Below, in pieces: positions 23,404-32,036 of a stretch of 44,095 nt of DNA. The notes below the pieces were generated by a model. It saw only the letters and a list, made by a program, of their open reading frames with translations. It did no database searches and was not told where the DNA came from. The translations under genes were made by a program, and so were the position numbers. Source of the stretch: Comamonadaceae bacterium. GTDB lineage: Bacteria > Pseudomonadota > Gammaproteobacteria > Burkholderiales > Burkholderiaceae_C. Position 1 is the first letter of the stretch, and every line of letters begins with the position of its first letter. The stretch spans positions 1-44,095 of the forward strand of contig JAAFIY010000019.1 in assembly GCA_013297985.1 (NCBI GenBank), read 5' to 3'.

Positions 23404-24447
23404 GTGGATATCACCCAGTTGCTGGCGTTTGGCGTCAAGAACAAGGCCTCAGACCTGCATTTGTCCGCTGGCCTGCCGCCCATGATTCGGGTGCACGGCG
23501 ATGTGCGCCGCATCAACGTGGACCCGCTGGACCACAAAACGGTGCATGGCATGGTGTACGACATCATGAACGACTCGCAGCGCAAGCAGTACGAGGAGTT
23601 TTTGGAGTGTGACTTTTCGTTCGAAATTGAAGGGTTGGCGCGCTTTCGAGTGAACGCCTTCAACCAAAACCGCGGCGCCGGCGCGGTGCTGCGCACGATT
23701 CCCAGCAAGATCTTGTCGCTGGAGCAATTGAACTGCCCCAAGATTTTTGCGGACCTGGCGCTCAAGCCGCGCGGTTTGGTGCTGGTCACCGGCCCCACGG
23801 GTTCGGGCAAGTCCACCACCCTCGCCGCCATGGTGAATCACCTCAATGAGACCGAATACGCGCATATCTTGACGGTGGAAGACCCGATCGAATTTGTGCA
23901 CGAAAGTAAAAAGTGCTTGCTCAACCAGCGCGAGGTAGGCCCCCACACGCTGAGCTTTGCCAACGCCTTGCGCAGCGCGCTGCGCGAAGACCCCGACTGC
24001 ATTTTGGTGGGCGAACTGCGCGACCTAGAAACCATTCGTTTGGCCATGACAGCCGCCGAAACCGGGCACCTGGTGTTTGGCACGCTGCACACCAGCAGCG
24101 CCGCCAAGACCATTGACCGGGTCATTGACGTGTTTCCCGCCGAAGAAAAAGAAATGGTGCGGGCGATGTTGTCCGAATCGCTACAGGCGGTGATTTCGCA
24201 AACCCTGTGCAAAACCAAAGACGGCTCGGGCCGCGTGGCGGCGCACGAAATCATGATCGGCACCAGTGCCATTCGTAACCTGATCCGCGAAGCCAAGGTG
24301 GCGCAGATGTATTCGTCCATCCAAACCGGCAACAGCGTCGGTATGCAAACGCTGGATCAGAACCTGGCCGATCTCGTCAAGCGCAACATCATCAGCGCAG
24401 CAGAAGCACGCAGCAAAGCCAAGACGCCTGAGAACTTCCCCGGTTGA
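23404..24447 (+). CDS. pilT: Type IV pilus retraction ATPase PilT
   Basis: The product is 347 residues from a GTG start at 23404, preceded by AGGAG at 23394-23398. An in-frame ATG at 23356 lacks family support, while the GTG gives the standard DITQLLAFGVKNKASDLHLS beginning. Motifs are Walker A GPTGSGKST at 130-138, the Asp box ILTVEDPIEF, Walker B ILVGELRD, the His box TGHLVFGTLHTSSA and the C-terminal AIRNLIRE hallmark of PilT. It is the hexameric motor that depolymerises pili for twitching and DNA uptake. It begins a pilT - cNMP-binding - pilU operon. Confidence 0.96.
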   Translation: MDITQLLAFGVKNKASDLHLSAGLPPMIRVHGDVRRINVDPLDHKTVHGMVYDIMNDSQRKQYEEFLECDFSFEIEGLARFRVNAFNQNRGAGAVLRTIPSKILSLEQLNCPKIFADLALKPRGLVLVTGPTGSGKSTTLAAMVNHLNETEYAHILTVEDPIEFVHESKKCLLNQREVGPHTLSFANALRSALREDPDCILVGELRDLETIRLAMTAAETGHLVFGTLHTSSAAKTIDRVIDVFPAEEKEMVRAMLSESLQAVISQTLCKTKDGSGRVAAHEIMIGTSAIRNLIREAKVAQMYSSIQTGNSVGMQTLDQNLADLVKRNIISAAEARSKAKTPENFPG

Positions 24448-24492
24448 TCGCGCACGGCTTCTGGCACTTCTTTCCCACACAGGACACCGATC

Positions 24493-25134
24493 ATGAAGGG
24501 CATCATCAACCTGATGGATCACAGCGACGGCGCGCAACCCGATCCCGACGCGCCGCGTGAATCGATCCTGTTTGCCGACGCCTTCCTGGGCCACGGCATC
24601 GACCCCGCCCACGTGGTGCCCTGGGAAGCACGAGCCGTAGAAGTGGACGCCAAGCGCCTGGGCGTCGAACAAGGCGTGCGCGAGATGCGCGAGGCCTGGG
24701 AGCGTGACCGCTTTATGGCCCTGCTCGATGGTGACGCCATTGCGCGCATGCAGGGCTACTTTGACTTTGCCACCATTGCGGCCGACCGCGAAGTGATTCG
24801 TCAAGACGAATACGGCAACTTCATGGTGGTGCAGCTGACCGGCGCGATGGCGGTAGACCGGTACCAGCCCTGGGGCGAGCGGCTACGCCTGGCCGAAACA
24901 AAACCTGGCGACATTTTGGGTGAAATGTCGCTGCTGGACAGCGGCATTCGGTTTTCAGCCTGTACCACCGTCACCGAATGCAACGTGGCCGTACTGAGCG
25001 CAGGCGCGCTCGACGACATGCTCACCAAAGAACCTCAAATCGCCGCCAGCCTGGTCGGGTTGCTGGCGCGCAAGCTGTCGCTGCGTTTGCGCGCGGTCAG
25101 CCTGCGCCTGACTGACCTGAACCGCCACGCCTGA
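24493..25134 (+). CDS. Cyclic-nucleotide-binding-domain protein between pilT and pilU
   Basis: The 213-residue product has a Crp-type cyclic nucleotide-binding beta-roll at about 85-200: FDFATIAADREVIRQDEYGNF, then the phosphate-binding-cassette-like PGDILGEMSLLDSGIRFSA (shown in part), where GEMSLLD and R.S are the expected contacts. No helix-turn-helix follows, so it is not a transcription factor. The N-terminal 80 residues are helical and unrelated to known domains. AGGA near 24480 serves as ribosome-binding site. Lying between two retraction ATPases, it may sense a nucleotide and modulate pilus retraction (inference). Confidence 0.85.
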   Translation: MKGIINLMDHSDGAQPDPDAPRESILFADAFLGHGIDPAHVVPWEARAVEVDAKRLGVEQGVREMREAWERDRFMALLDGDAIARMQGYFDFATIAADREVIRQDEYGNFMVVQLTGAMAVDRYQPWGERLRLAETKPGDILGEMSLLDSGIRFSACTTVTECNVAVLSAGALDDMLTKEPQIAASLVGLLARKLSLRLRAVSLRLTDLNRHA

Positions 25135-25160
25135 AACTCAAGCATTGCCCGGAGACCCAT

Positions 25161-26297
25161 ATGGAACGCGACCAGGCCAGCAAGTTCATCAACGACTTGC
25201 TCAAGCTTCTGATCAGCCGCAACGGCAGCGATCTTTTCATTACCGCTGAATTTCCACCAGCGATGAAAGTGGACGGCAAAGTCACCAAGGTGTCGCCGCA
25301 ACCCCTGTCGCCCGCGCACACCCTGGCGCTGACGCGGGCCATCATGAACGACAAGCAGGCGGCTGAATTTGAACGCACCAAAGAGTGCAACTTCGCCATC
25401 TCGCCGGCCGGCATTGGCCGCTTTCGCGTCAACGCTTTTGTGCAGCTGGGCAAAGTGGGCCTGGTGATGCGGGTGATTCCTAACACCCTGCCCACCATTG
25501 ACGCCATGGGCCTGCCCCAAGTGCTCAAGGATGTGGTCATGACCAAGCGCGGCCTGGTGATCATGGTGGGCGCGACGGGCTCGGGCAAATCCACCACGCT
25601 TGCAGCCATGGTGGATTGGCGCAATGAGAGCTCTTACGGCCACATCATCACCGTGGAAGACCCGGTGGAATTTGTCCATCCGCACAAGAACTGCGTCATC
25701 ACCCAGCGCGAAGTGGGGCTGGACACGGATACCTGGGAAGCCGCGCTCAAAAACACCCTGCGCCAAGCACCGGACGTGATCTTGATGGGCGAGATTCGCG
25801 ACCGCGAAACCATGGAACACGCGGTAGCCTTTGCCGAAACAGGTCACCTGTGTCTGGCCACCCTGCACGCCAACAGCGCCAACCAGGCGCTGGACCGCAT
25901 CATCAACTTCTTCCCCGAAGAGCGGCGCACTCAGCTGCTGATGGACTTGTCGCTCAACCTCAAGAGCATGGTGTCGCAGCGTCTGCTGCCCAAGCAAGAC
26001 AGCAAGGGCCGGGTAGCGGCGGTCGAGATCATGCTCAATACCCCGCTGATTGCTGACCTGATCTTCAAAGGCGAAGTGGCCGAGATCAAAGAGATCATGA
26101 AGAAAAGCCGCAACCTGGGCATGCAAACCTTTGATCAGGCGCTGTTTGATTTGTACGAAGGCCACCACGTCACCTATGAGGACGTGCTGCGCAACGCCGA
26201 TTCAGTCAACGACTTGCGCCTGCAGATCAAACTCAACAGCCAGCGCGCCAAGTCGCAGGATTTGGCAGCGGGCACCGAGCACCTGGCGATCGTCTAG
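25161..26297 (+). CDS. pilU: Type IV pilus retraction ATPase accessory PilU
   Basis: The product is 378 residues with an N-terminal PAS-like domain and a RecA-like domain. It carries Walker A GATGSGKST at 137-145, Asp box ITVEDPVEF, Walker B ILMGEIRDRET and His box TGHLCLATLHANSANQALDR. The GLVIMVGATG and FFPEERR segments, together with the long C-terminal tail after residue 345, identify PilU rather than PilT. PilU boosts force of PilT-dependent retraction. GGAGA at 25151-25155 precedes the ATG. A hairpin plus T-run follows the gene. Confidence 0.95.
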   Translation: MERDQASKFINDLLKLLISRNGSDLFITAEFPPAMKVDGKVTKVSPQPLSPAHTLALTRAIMNDKQAAEFERTKECNFAISPAGIGRFRVNAFVQLGKVGLVMRVIPNTLPTIDAMGLPQVLKDVVMTKRGLVIMVGATGSGKSTTLAAMVDWRNESSYGHIITVEDPVEFVHPHKNCVITQREVGLDTDTWEAALKNTLRQAPDVILMGEIRDRETMEHAVAFAETGHLCLATLHANSANQALDRIINFFPEERRTQLLMDLSLNLKSMVSQRLLPKQDSKGRVAAVEIMLNTPLIADLIFKGEVAEIKEIMKKSRNLGMQTFDQALFDLYEGHHVTYEDVLRNADSVNDLRLQIKLNSQRAKSQDLAAGTEHLAIV

Positions 26298-26310
26298 CCG
26301 CTGCTTCAGC

Positions 26311-26353
26311 CCCGTGGGCCTGTGGGCCGCACGGGCCGCCGAACCCCTTTTTT
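26311..26353 (+). terminator. Possible rho-independent terminator after pilU
   Basis: Stem CCCGTG (26311-26316) pairs with CACGGG (26330-26335), with an inner GGCC/GGCC pairing and a short loop. A run of six T occurs at 26348-26353. The 12-base gap between stem and T-run is longer than ideal, so strength is doubtful. Confidence 0.45.
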
Positions 26354-26447
26354 GACGGGTGATGTAACCAAACCGGGACTTCTGGCGAACTACAGAGGTG
26401 TCCTCGCGCATTGCCGGGCCGCGCTTCACAGTCACCAGGAGCACGCC

Positions 26448-27458
26448 ATGCGTGGTTTGTCGAGTCACCCACTGCTAGCGCTCGCCGTTGGCGCGGCCGC
26501 CGTGTTGTCCAGTGTGCCTGCCCGGGCGCAAGTGGACCCCAACCGCTTCGTCGATCAGTTTGAATCGACCTTTGGCAAGTTTGAGGGCTTCCGCCGCTCG
26601 GGCGCCAAAGGCATTTGCGCCACGGGCGAATTTGTGGGCAGCGAACAAGGGCGCATGCTGTCCACCGCTTCGGCCTTTAGCGGGCGCCCGGTGCCGGTGA
26701 TCGTGCGGTTTTCGGTGGGCGGCGCCAATCCGCAAGCGCCGGACAACGCCCGTACGCAACGCAATCTGGCACTGCAGTTCAATTTGCCGGGCGGCGAAGT
26801 CTGGCAAATGGGCAACATCTCCGCGCCGGTGTTTGGCGCGGCCACGCCTGAGCAATTCTTTGGCCGCCTGCAGTCCTTGCAACCCGACCCGGCCACCAAA
26901 GCGGCTGACGCGGCCAAGGTGAAAGCCTTTGCCGACGCCAACCCCGATGTGCTGTTGCTGCCACGCTACTTGGCCAGCCAAGCGGTGCCCGCCAGCTATG
27001 GCGGCACCAACTACTGGGGCGTGCACGCATTTGCCTTTGTGAACGCGCAGGGCAACAAGCAGTTTGGCAAATGGATCTTTGAACCCGTGGGCGGCGTGAA
27101 AACGCTGACCGATGACGAGGCCAAAGCCAAAGGCCCGCAGTTCTTGTTTGATGAGCTGCGCCAAGCCGTGGCGGCGGGCACGGTGGCCTTCAACTTCAAT
27201 CTGCAGTTGGCGCAGGCCGGCGATCGTTTGGACAGTGCAGTGGTCCCCCTGCCTGAAGATCGCCGCAAAGTGACGCTGGGGCGTCTGACGGCTCGGCAAG
27301 TGTCCCCCGATGCGCGGGGCGAGTGCGACGCCATCACCTTCAACCCCATCGTGCTGCCCAAGGGCGTGGAGCCTTCCACCGACCCCATGCTGTCGGCCCG
27401 TGCCGCGCCCTATGCGGTGGGCCTGGTTCGTCGCTTGACTGAAAAGCCGCGCCAGTAG
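26448..27458 (+). CDS. Periplasmic catalase-family (SrpA-like) protein lacking the distal His
   Basis: The product is 336 residues from the ATG at 26448 (AGGAG at 26437-26441), with a Sec signal peptide ending ARAQ. It is the short catalase-fold peroxidase type: AFSGRPVPVIVRFSVGG, a central MGNISAPVF, and the C-terminal RAAPY that fits the RxxxY proximal haem ligand. The usual distal motif R(R)xHAKG reads RRSGAKG here, so the catalytic His is replaced by Gly. Haem may still bind through the Tyr, but peroxidase or catalase chemistry by the normal route should be lost. It stands alone between pilU and a tautomerase gene. Confidence 0.85.
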   Translation: MRGLSSHPLLALAVGAAAVLSSVPARAQVDPNRFVDQFESTFGKFEGFRRSGAKGICATGEFVGSEQGRMLSTASAFSGRPVPVIVRFSVGGANPQAPDNARTQRNLALQFNLPGGEVWQMGNISAPVFGAATPEQFFGRLQSLQPDPATKAADAAKVKAFADANPDVLLLPRYLASQAVPASYGGTNYWGVHAFAFVNAQGNKQFGKWIFEPVGGVKTLTDDEAKAKGPQFLFDELRQAVAAGTVAFNFNLQLAQAGDRLDSAVVPLPEDRRKVTLGRLTARQVSPDARGECDAITFNPIVLPKGVEPSTDPMLSARAAPYAVGLVRRLTEKPRQ

Positions 27459-27582
27459 GCAGCACCCAAGTCTGCGGGCCTTGCATGGGCCGCAAAAGGC
27501 TTGTGCGCGGGCGGGGCTGGCCTTCAGCGGGTCGCCCTGCCCACACTGCAGTCCCAATGACTGTTGTGCACAGGAGAGCCCC

Positions 27583-27984
27583 ATGCCCTTGGTTCGAATT
27601 GATCTTCCCGACAGCCTGACAGCGCTGCAAGCGCGTGCCGCCGCCGATGCCGTGCACGCCGCCTTGGTGGCGGTGTTTCAGGTGCCGGCTCACGACCGCT
27701 TTCAGGTCATTCAACGCCACCCGCCCGGCGGCTTGGTGGTGGCGCCGTCTTTCTTAGGCGTGACGCACACCGAATCGGTGGTGCTGGTGCAAATCAGCTG
27801 CGCACCTGGGCGGCGGGTGGGTGTGAAAGAGGCGCTGTACGCCCAGGTGGCCCAAGGCGTGGCGGCTGCCGCCGGGGTGCGGCCCGAGGACGTCATAGTC
27901 AATCTGCTGGAAACGGTGCGCGAGAACTGGTCATTCGGCAACGGGGTGGCGCACTACGCAGTGGCCGATCGACAACCCGCTTGA
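27583..27984 (+). CDS. Tautomerase family protein
   Basis: The product is 133 residues from the ATG at 27583, preceded by CAGGAGAG about 5 nt upstream. After Met removal, Pro1 (MPLVRIDLP) would be the general base of the tautomerase superfamily. The length fits the fused two-beta-alpha-beta forms (MIF/CHCD-like) rather than short 4-oxalocrotonate tautomerase. EDVIVNLLETVRENWSFGNGVAHY ends the domain (shown in part). It probably isomerises a keto-enol substrate; which one is unknown. The upstream ATG at 27481 is not supported. Confidence 0.85.
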   Translation: MPLVRIDLPDSLTALQARAAADAVHAALVAVFQVPAHDRFQVIQRHPPGGLVVAPSFLGVTHTESVVLVQISCAPGRRVGVKEALYAQVAQGVAAAAGVRPEDVIVNLLETVRENWSFGNGVAHYAVADRQPA

Positions 27985-28085
27985 ATAAGAAGCAGTAGGC
28001 CTATGGTGGCCCGCGCAAGCCGCCCACGCTTGGTCGCACTAGACTGCGCGGCTGCCTTGAACCACCCAAAGCCGGAGACGACCGA

Positions 28086-28988
28086 ATGCCCAGTTTGAAC
28101 CCCAAAACCTATGACCCCACACCCGCCGCCCGCGTGGCGTTTCTCGGACTGGGGGTGATGGGTTTCCCGATGGCCGGGCATTTGGCCCGTGCGGGGCACA
28201 CGGTGTGTGTCTACAACCGCAGCCCGGCCAAAGCCGAGCAGTGGGTGGCCGAGTTTGGCGGCAGCCACGCACCCACGCCGCGCCTGGCCGCTGCGGGGGC
28301 AGACATCGTATTTGCCTGTGTCGGCAATGACGCCGACCTGCGTCAAGTGGTGCTGGGTGCCGATGGCGCCTTTGCCGGCATGAAAGCGGGCGCGGTGTTG
28401 GTGGACCACACCACCGCCTCGGCCGATGTGGCGCGCGAGTTGTATGGCGCTGCTAAGCCGCTAGGGCTGCACTTTGTCGACGCCCCGGTGTCCGGCGGGC
28501 AAGCGGGCGCACAAAACGGCTTGCTCACGGTGATGTGTGGTGGCGACACGGCCGCTTTTGACGCAGCCAAGCCGGTGGCCATGGCCTTTGCCCGCGCTTT
28601 CACCTTGATGGGGGACAGCGGCGCAGGCCAGCTCACCAAAATGGTCAACCAAGTGGCCATTGCCGGGCTGGTACAGGGCTTGAGCGAAGCCATCGCTTTT
28701 GGCCAGCGCGCCGGGTTGGACATGGCGCAGGTGCTGGACGTCATCGGCAAAGGCGCTGCACAAAGCTGGCAAATGGACAACCGCGGCAAAACCATGGCGC
28801 AAGGCAAATTTGACTTCGGCTTTGCGGTCGACTGGATGCGCAAAGATTTGGGCTTGGTGCTGGCTGAAGCGCAACGCAACGGCGCACGCCTGCCGGTGAC
28901 GGCGCTGGTCGATCAGTTCTATGCCGACGTGCAGCAAGCCGGTGGGCGCCGCTGGGATACGTCGAGCTTGATCACCCGGCTGAAGTAG
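28086..28988 (+). CDS. Beta-hydroxyacid dehydrogenase (3-hydroxyisobutyrate / tartronate semialdehyde reductase family)
   Basis: The 300-residue product has an N-terminal Rossmann domain with VAFLGLGVMGFPMAGHLARAG (shown in part; dinucleotide glycine motif), then FVDAPVSGGQAGA for substrate binding, and GAGQLTKMVNQ containing the catalytic Lys. A helical C-terminal dimerisation domain follows. Arg in VYNRSPAKAE, after the second strand, is compatible with NADP preference. Members reduce tartronate semialdehyde or oxidise 3-hydroxyisobutyrate; the exact substrate is undetermined. The gene is single and ends facing dolP. Confidence 0.87.
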   Translation: MPSLNPKTYDPTPAARVAFLGLGVMGFPMAGHLARAGHTVCVYNRSPAKAEQWVAEFGGSHAPTPRLAAAGADIVFACVGNDADLRQVVLGADGAFAGMKAGAVLVDHTTASADVARELYGAAKPLGLHFVDAPVSGGQAGAQNGLLTVMCGGDTAAFDAAKPVAMAFARAFTLMGDSGAGQLTKMVNQVAIAGLVQGLSEAIAFGQRAGLDMAQVLDVIGKGAAQSWQMDNRGKTMAQGKFDFGFAVDWMRKDLGLVLAEAQRNGARLPVTALVDQFYADVQQAGGRRWDTSSLITRLK

Positions 28989-29040
28989 CCACCCATCCTG
29001 ACCTAATCAGGCTGAAGCGCCCTAAAACAGAGCGCAGTCA

Positions 29041-29057
29041 GCTGCAAAATCTGTAGC
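29041..29057 (-). repeat. Small intergenic element, copy F
   Basis: Core GCTGCAAAATCTGTAGC (one arm degenerate), with a second imperfect hairpin of GCGC arms at 29017-29035. It lies 29 bp beyond the dolP stop in the same orientation, in the convergent gap. Confidence 0.55.
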
Positions 29058-29086
29058 AAGTGGGTTGGGCCAAATCGCTGCCGCGC

Positions 29087-29794
29087 TTAGCGCACCATGC
29101 CGCCGCTGGCGGGTGCGGCTGCTGGGGCGCCGGTGTTGCTTGGGGTATTGGCGGGCTGCAGGCGCCGCAGTTCTTCGTCGGTGATGTATTCAAAGGCCCG
29201 CACCACGCGCTGCACGCCGTTTTGGCTGCGGGCGACTTCGGTGGCGCGCTGGGCTTCAGCTTGCGTGACGCGGCCCATCAAATACACCGCGCCGCGCTCA
29301 GTGACCACCTTGATGGCGTTGGCCTGCACGTCTTTGGCATCCACAAACGCGGCCTTGACGCGGCCAGTGACTAGCGCGTCATTGCTGCGCTGGCCCAGGG
29401 TGCTGGGTGCGCCCACGCTAAGGTCATTGACGACACCACGCACGTTTTCTACCCGCGCCACGATGGCTTCGGCCTGCTGACGGGCGGCTTCGGTGGGCAC
29501 TTCGCCAGTCAGCAGGGCCTGGCGGTTGTAGCTGGTGACGTTGATGTGGGCACGTTCGCCCAGCTCGCGCAGGCGGTTGGCTGCGCGCAGCTCAATGCCT
29601 TCGTCTTCGAGCTGGGTGCCCGAGGTGCGGCGATCGGTGGCCACCAAGGCGCCGCCCACAGCGGCGCCACCCAACAGCAGGGGCGCACAGCCGCTGACCG
29701 CGCCCAAGGCCAACACAGCGGCCAAGAGCAGCACAGGGCCGCGCCGCAAGGACAAGGACACACCACACAAGCCAGGGCGGGTAGCAGAGTTCAT
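29087..29794 (-). CDS. dolP: BON-domain outer-membrane lipoprotein DolP (YraP)
   Basis: The 235-residue product has a lipoprotein signal with lipobox AVSGC (Cys36 from the ATG at 29794). Two BON domains follow: about 70-130 (ELGERAHINVTSYNRQALLTG in part, then VENVRGVVNDL) and about 145-205 (VKAAFVDAKDV...RGAVYLMGRV). A Pro/Ala-rich tail ends the protein. DolP binds anionic phospholipids and supports outer-membrane integrity and division-site amidase control. It follows the SIS gene on the minus strand in the same order as E. coli yraN-diaA-yraP. Confidence 0.9.
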   Translation of the reverse strand: MNSATRPGLCGVSLSLRRGPVLLLAAVLALGAVSGCAPLLLGGAAVGGALVATDRRTSGTQLEDEGIELRAANRLRELGERAHINVTSYNRQALLTGEVPTEAARQQAEAIVARVENVRGVVNDLSVGAPSTLGQRSNDALVTGRVKAAFVDAKDVQANAIKVVTERGAVYLMGRVTQAEAQRATEVARSQNGVQRVVRAFEYITDEELRRLQPANTPSNTGAPAAAPASGGMVR

Positions 29795-29851
29795 GGGTAT
29801 ATCAGACCTAGGTGGCGGAGGTGGTTCAAAGCGACAGCGCCAGGCGGCCCG

Positions 29852-30475
<624 letters not shown>

Positions 30476-30520
30476 TTATGAACCAAAAGGGGCCGAAGCG
30501 GCCTATAGACGGCGCAGGCA

Positions 30521-30537
30521 GCTATCAAAACGATAGT
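30521..30537 (-). repeat. Small intergenic element, copy G, with terminator-like tail
   Basis: Core GCTATCAAAACGATAGT lies 19 bp beyond the yraN stop in sense. On the minus strand a GGCCG-CTT-CGGCC hairpin (30491-30503) is followed by CCCCTTTTGG (30481-30490 region), resembling a weak intrinsic terminator between yraN and the SIS gene. Confidence 0.6.
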
Positions 30538-30556
30538 ATCGCTAAGTGCCTTCACT

Positions 30557-30943
30557 TTAGTAGCCGTGGGCATCAAATGCCCCTTGGACCCACTGCAAGC
30601 CGCTGGGTTCGATGCTGACCACATCAAAGCGGCAGGGCGGCCAACTGGGCAGACGGCTTAAGTAGTGGCGCGCGGCAAACACAATGCGCCGCTGCTTTAG
30701 GGCGCCCACGCTGGCTGCGGCGCCACCTGCGGCGTGGCTGCGGCGGGCGCGCACCTCGACAAACACCAGCGTGCCGTCGGGGGCGCGCATTACCAAATCA
30801 ATCTCGCCGCCGCCGCGCCCCGGGGTGCGAAAGTTGCGCTGCAGCAGGCGCAGGCCGTGGGCTTGCAGATGCGCCAAGGCGGCGTTTTCAGCGGCATCGC
30901 CGCGTGCCTTGGTGCTGGTCAGGGGTGGAAGTGCGGGCGGCAT
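30557..30943 (-). CDS. yraN: UPF0102 family protein YraN
   Basis: The 128-residue product is a small endonuclease-fold protein with GDAAENAALAHLQAHGLRLL at the start of the domain and the core GGGEIDLVMR...LVFVEVRARR, whose Asp and Glu-x-Arg/Lys residues fit the PD-(D/E)XK-like arrangement. The function is not established. It is divergent from rsmI with 29 bp between starts. In E. coli the lipoprotein gene lpoA separates them; it is missing here. Confidence 0.9.
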   Translation of the reverse strand: MPPALPPLTSTKARGDAAENAALAHLQAHGLRLLQRNFRTPGRGGGEIDLVMRAPDGTLVFVEVRARRSHAAGGAAASVGALKQRRIVFAARHYLSRLPSWPPCRFDVVSIEPSGLQWVQGAFDAHGY

Positions 30944-30972
30944 CGCAGTGGGCGGCAGTCACAATTGCGCCC

Positions 30973-31902
30973 ATGCTAGCCCGACCCGCCGAGCGCTATG
31001 GCCCGGTTGCCCAAGCCGCCTCGGCCGCCGTGGCCGATCAGAACTGGCCCACCCACAGCTTGTACGTGGTGGCCACGCCAATTGGCAACCTGGGCGACAT
31101 CAGCCTGCGGGCGCTGCATGCGCTGCAGCAGTGCGACACCCTGGCCTGCGAAGACACCCGTCACACCCAGATGCTGCTGCGGGCCCTGGGCATTGAGCGC
31201 ACCCCCCACAGCCTGTTGGCAGTGCACCAGCACAACGAGGCGCAGGCCTGCGCCGAAGTGCTCAGCCGCCTGCACCAGGGCCAGCGCGTGGCATTGGTGA
31301 CAGATGCGGGCACCCCGGCCATCAGCGACCCTGGCGCGCGGGTGGTGCAAGCGGTGCAGCAAGCGGGCCTGCGGGTGACGCCGCTGCCCGGCGCCAGCAG
31401 CCCCATCGCGCTGGCCTGCGCGGCTGGGGTGGTGCTGGCTGCACCCCTGCGCTTTGTGGGCTTTGCCCCCGCGCGGGGCCGCGAGCGCGCCGACACCCTG
31501 GCGCAATGGGCGCAATGTGCCGATGCGCTGGTGCTGTTGGAGTCGCCTCACCGCATGGCCGATTTGCTGAGCTGGCTGGCCACGCTGGGCGAGCGGGTAG
31601 TCACGGTGGGCCGCGAGTTGACCAAGCAGTTTGAGCAGATCGTCACCGCACCCGCCACCCAGTTGCAGCAGGCCCTGGGGCCGCAGCCCCCGCAAGGTGA
31701 ATATGCGGTGCTCTTGCATCCGCTGGCACCGGCAGCGCCCGATGACGATGCCCAGTCATCCGCACATGACGATTTGCTGCGCGCCCTATTGGCCGAGCTG
31801 CCCACCAAGACGGCGGTGAAGGTGGCCGCGCAAATCAGCGGCGCGGCACGCAATGCCCTGTACACCCGCGCACTGCAACTGCGCCCAACGCACGAGCCGT
31901 AA
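30973..31902 (+). CDS. rsmI: 16S rRNA (cytidine-1402-2'-O)-methyltransferase RsmI
   Basis: The product is 309 residues from the ATG at 30973; an upstream ATG at 30904 would run into yraN. It is a tetrapyrrole-methylase-fold enzyme with LYVVATPIGNLGDISLRAL at about 30-50, ACEDTRHTQMLLRALGI, VTDAGTPAISDPGARVV and the PLPGASSPIAL loop. RsmI modifies C1402 in the ribosomal P-site with RsmH. A C-terminal helical region ends LPTKTAVKVAAQISG. The N-terminus is some 25 residues longer than usual. Confidence 0.94.
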   Translation: MLARPAERYGPVAQAASAAVADQNWPTHSLYVVATPIGNLGDISLRALHALQQCDTLACEDTRHTQMLLRALGIERTPHSLLAVHQHNEAQACAEVLSRLHQGQRVALVTDAGTPAISDPGARVVQAVQQAGLRVTPLPGASSPIALACAAGVVLAAPLRFVGFAPARGRERADTLAQWAQCADALVLLESPHRMADLLSWLATLGERVVTVGRELTKQFEQIVTAPATQLQQALGPQPPQGEYAVLLHPLAPAAPDDDAQSSAHDDLLRALLAELPTKTAVKVAAQISGAARNALYTRALQLRPTHEP

Positions 31903-32036
31903 AAGACACTGTTCGGTGGGTTGTAGGTTGCGCGCCCTAAGCAAGGTTTAGTACTGGCTTTCGTAACCGGGTATCGCTAGAGTAAGTGCTTGCAACGGTG
32001 TGCCTGACTCATCGGCACACGTCACCCAGAGGTTTC

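Noticed and set aside
25035-26168. 377-codon open frame on the minus strand
   Set aside because: It is antisense to pilU and the cNMP-binding gene, with no recognisable domain and shadow-like composition.
26311-26353. Strong rho-independent terminator after pilU
   Set aside because: Kept only as a weak feature, because 12 bases separate stem and T-run.
26475-27584. 369-codon open frame on the minus strand
   Set aside because: It is antisense to the catalase-family gene, with no family motif.
31903-32036. Riboswitch or structured leader before the amino-acid-type binding protein
   Set aside because: No recognisable riboswitch core or stable conserved hairpin could be traced by eye.
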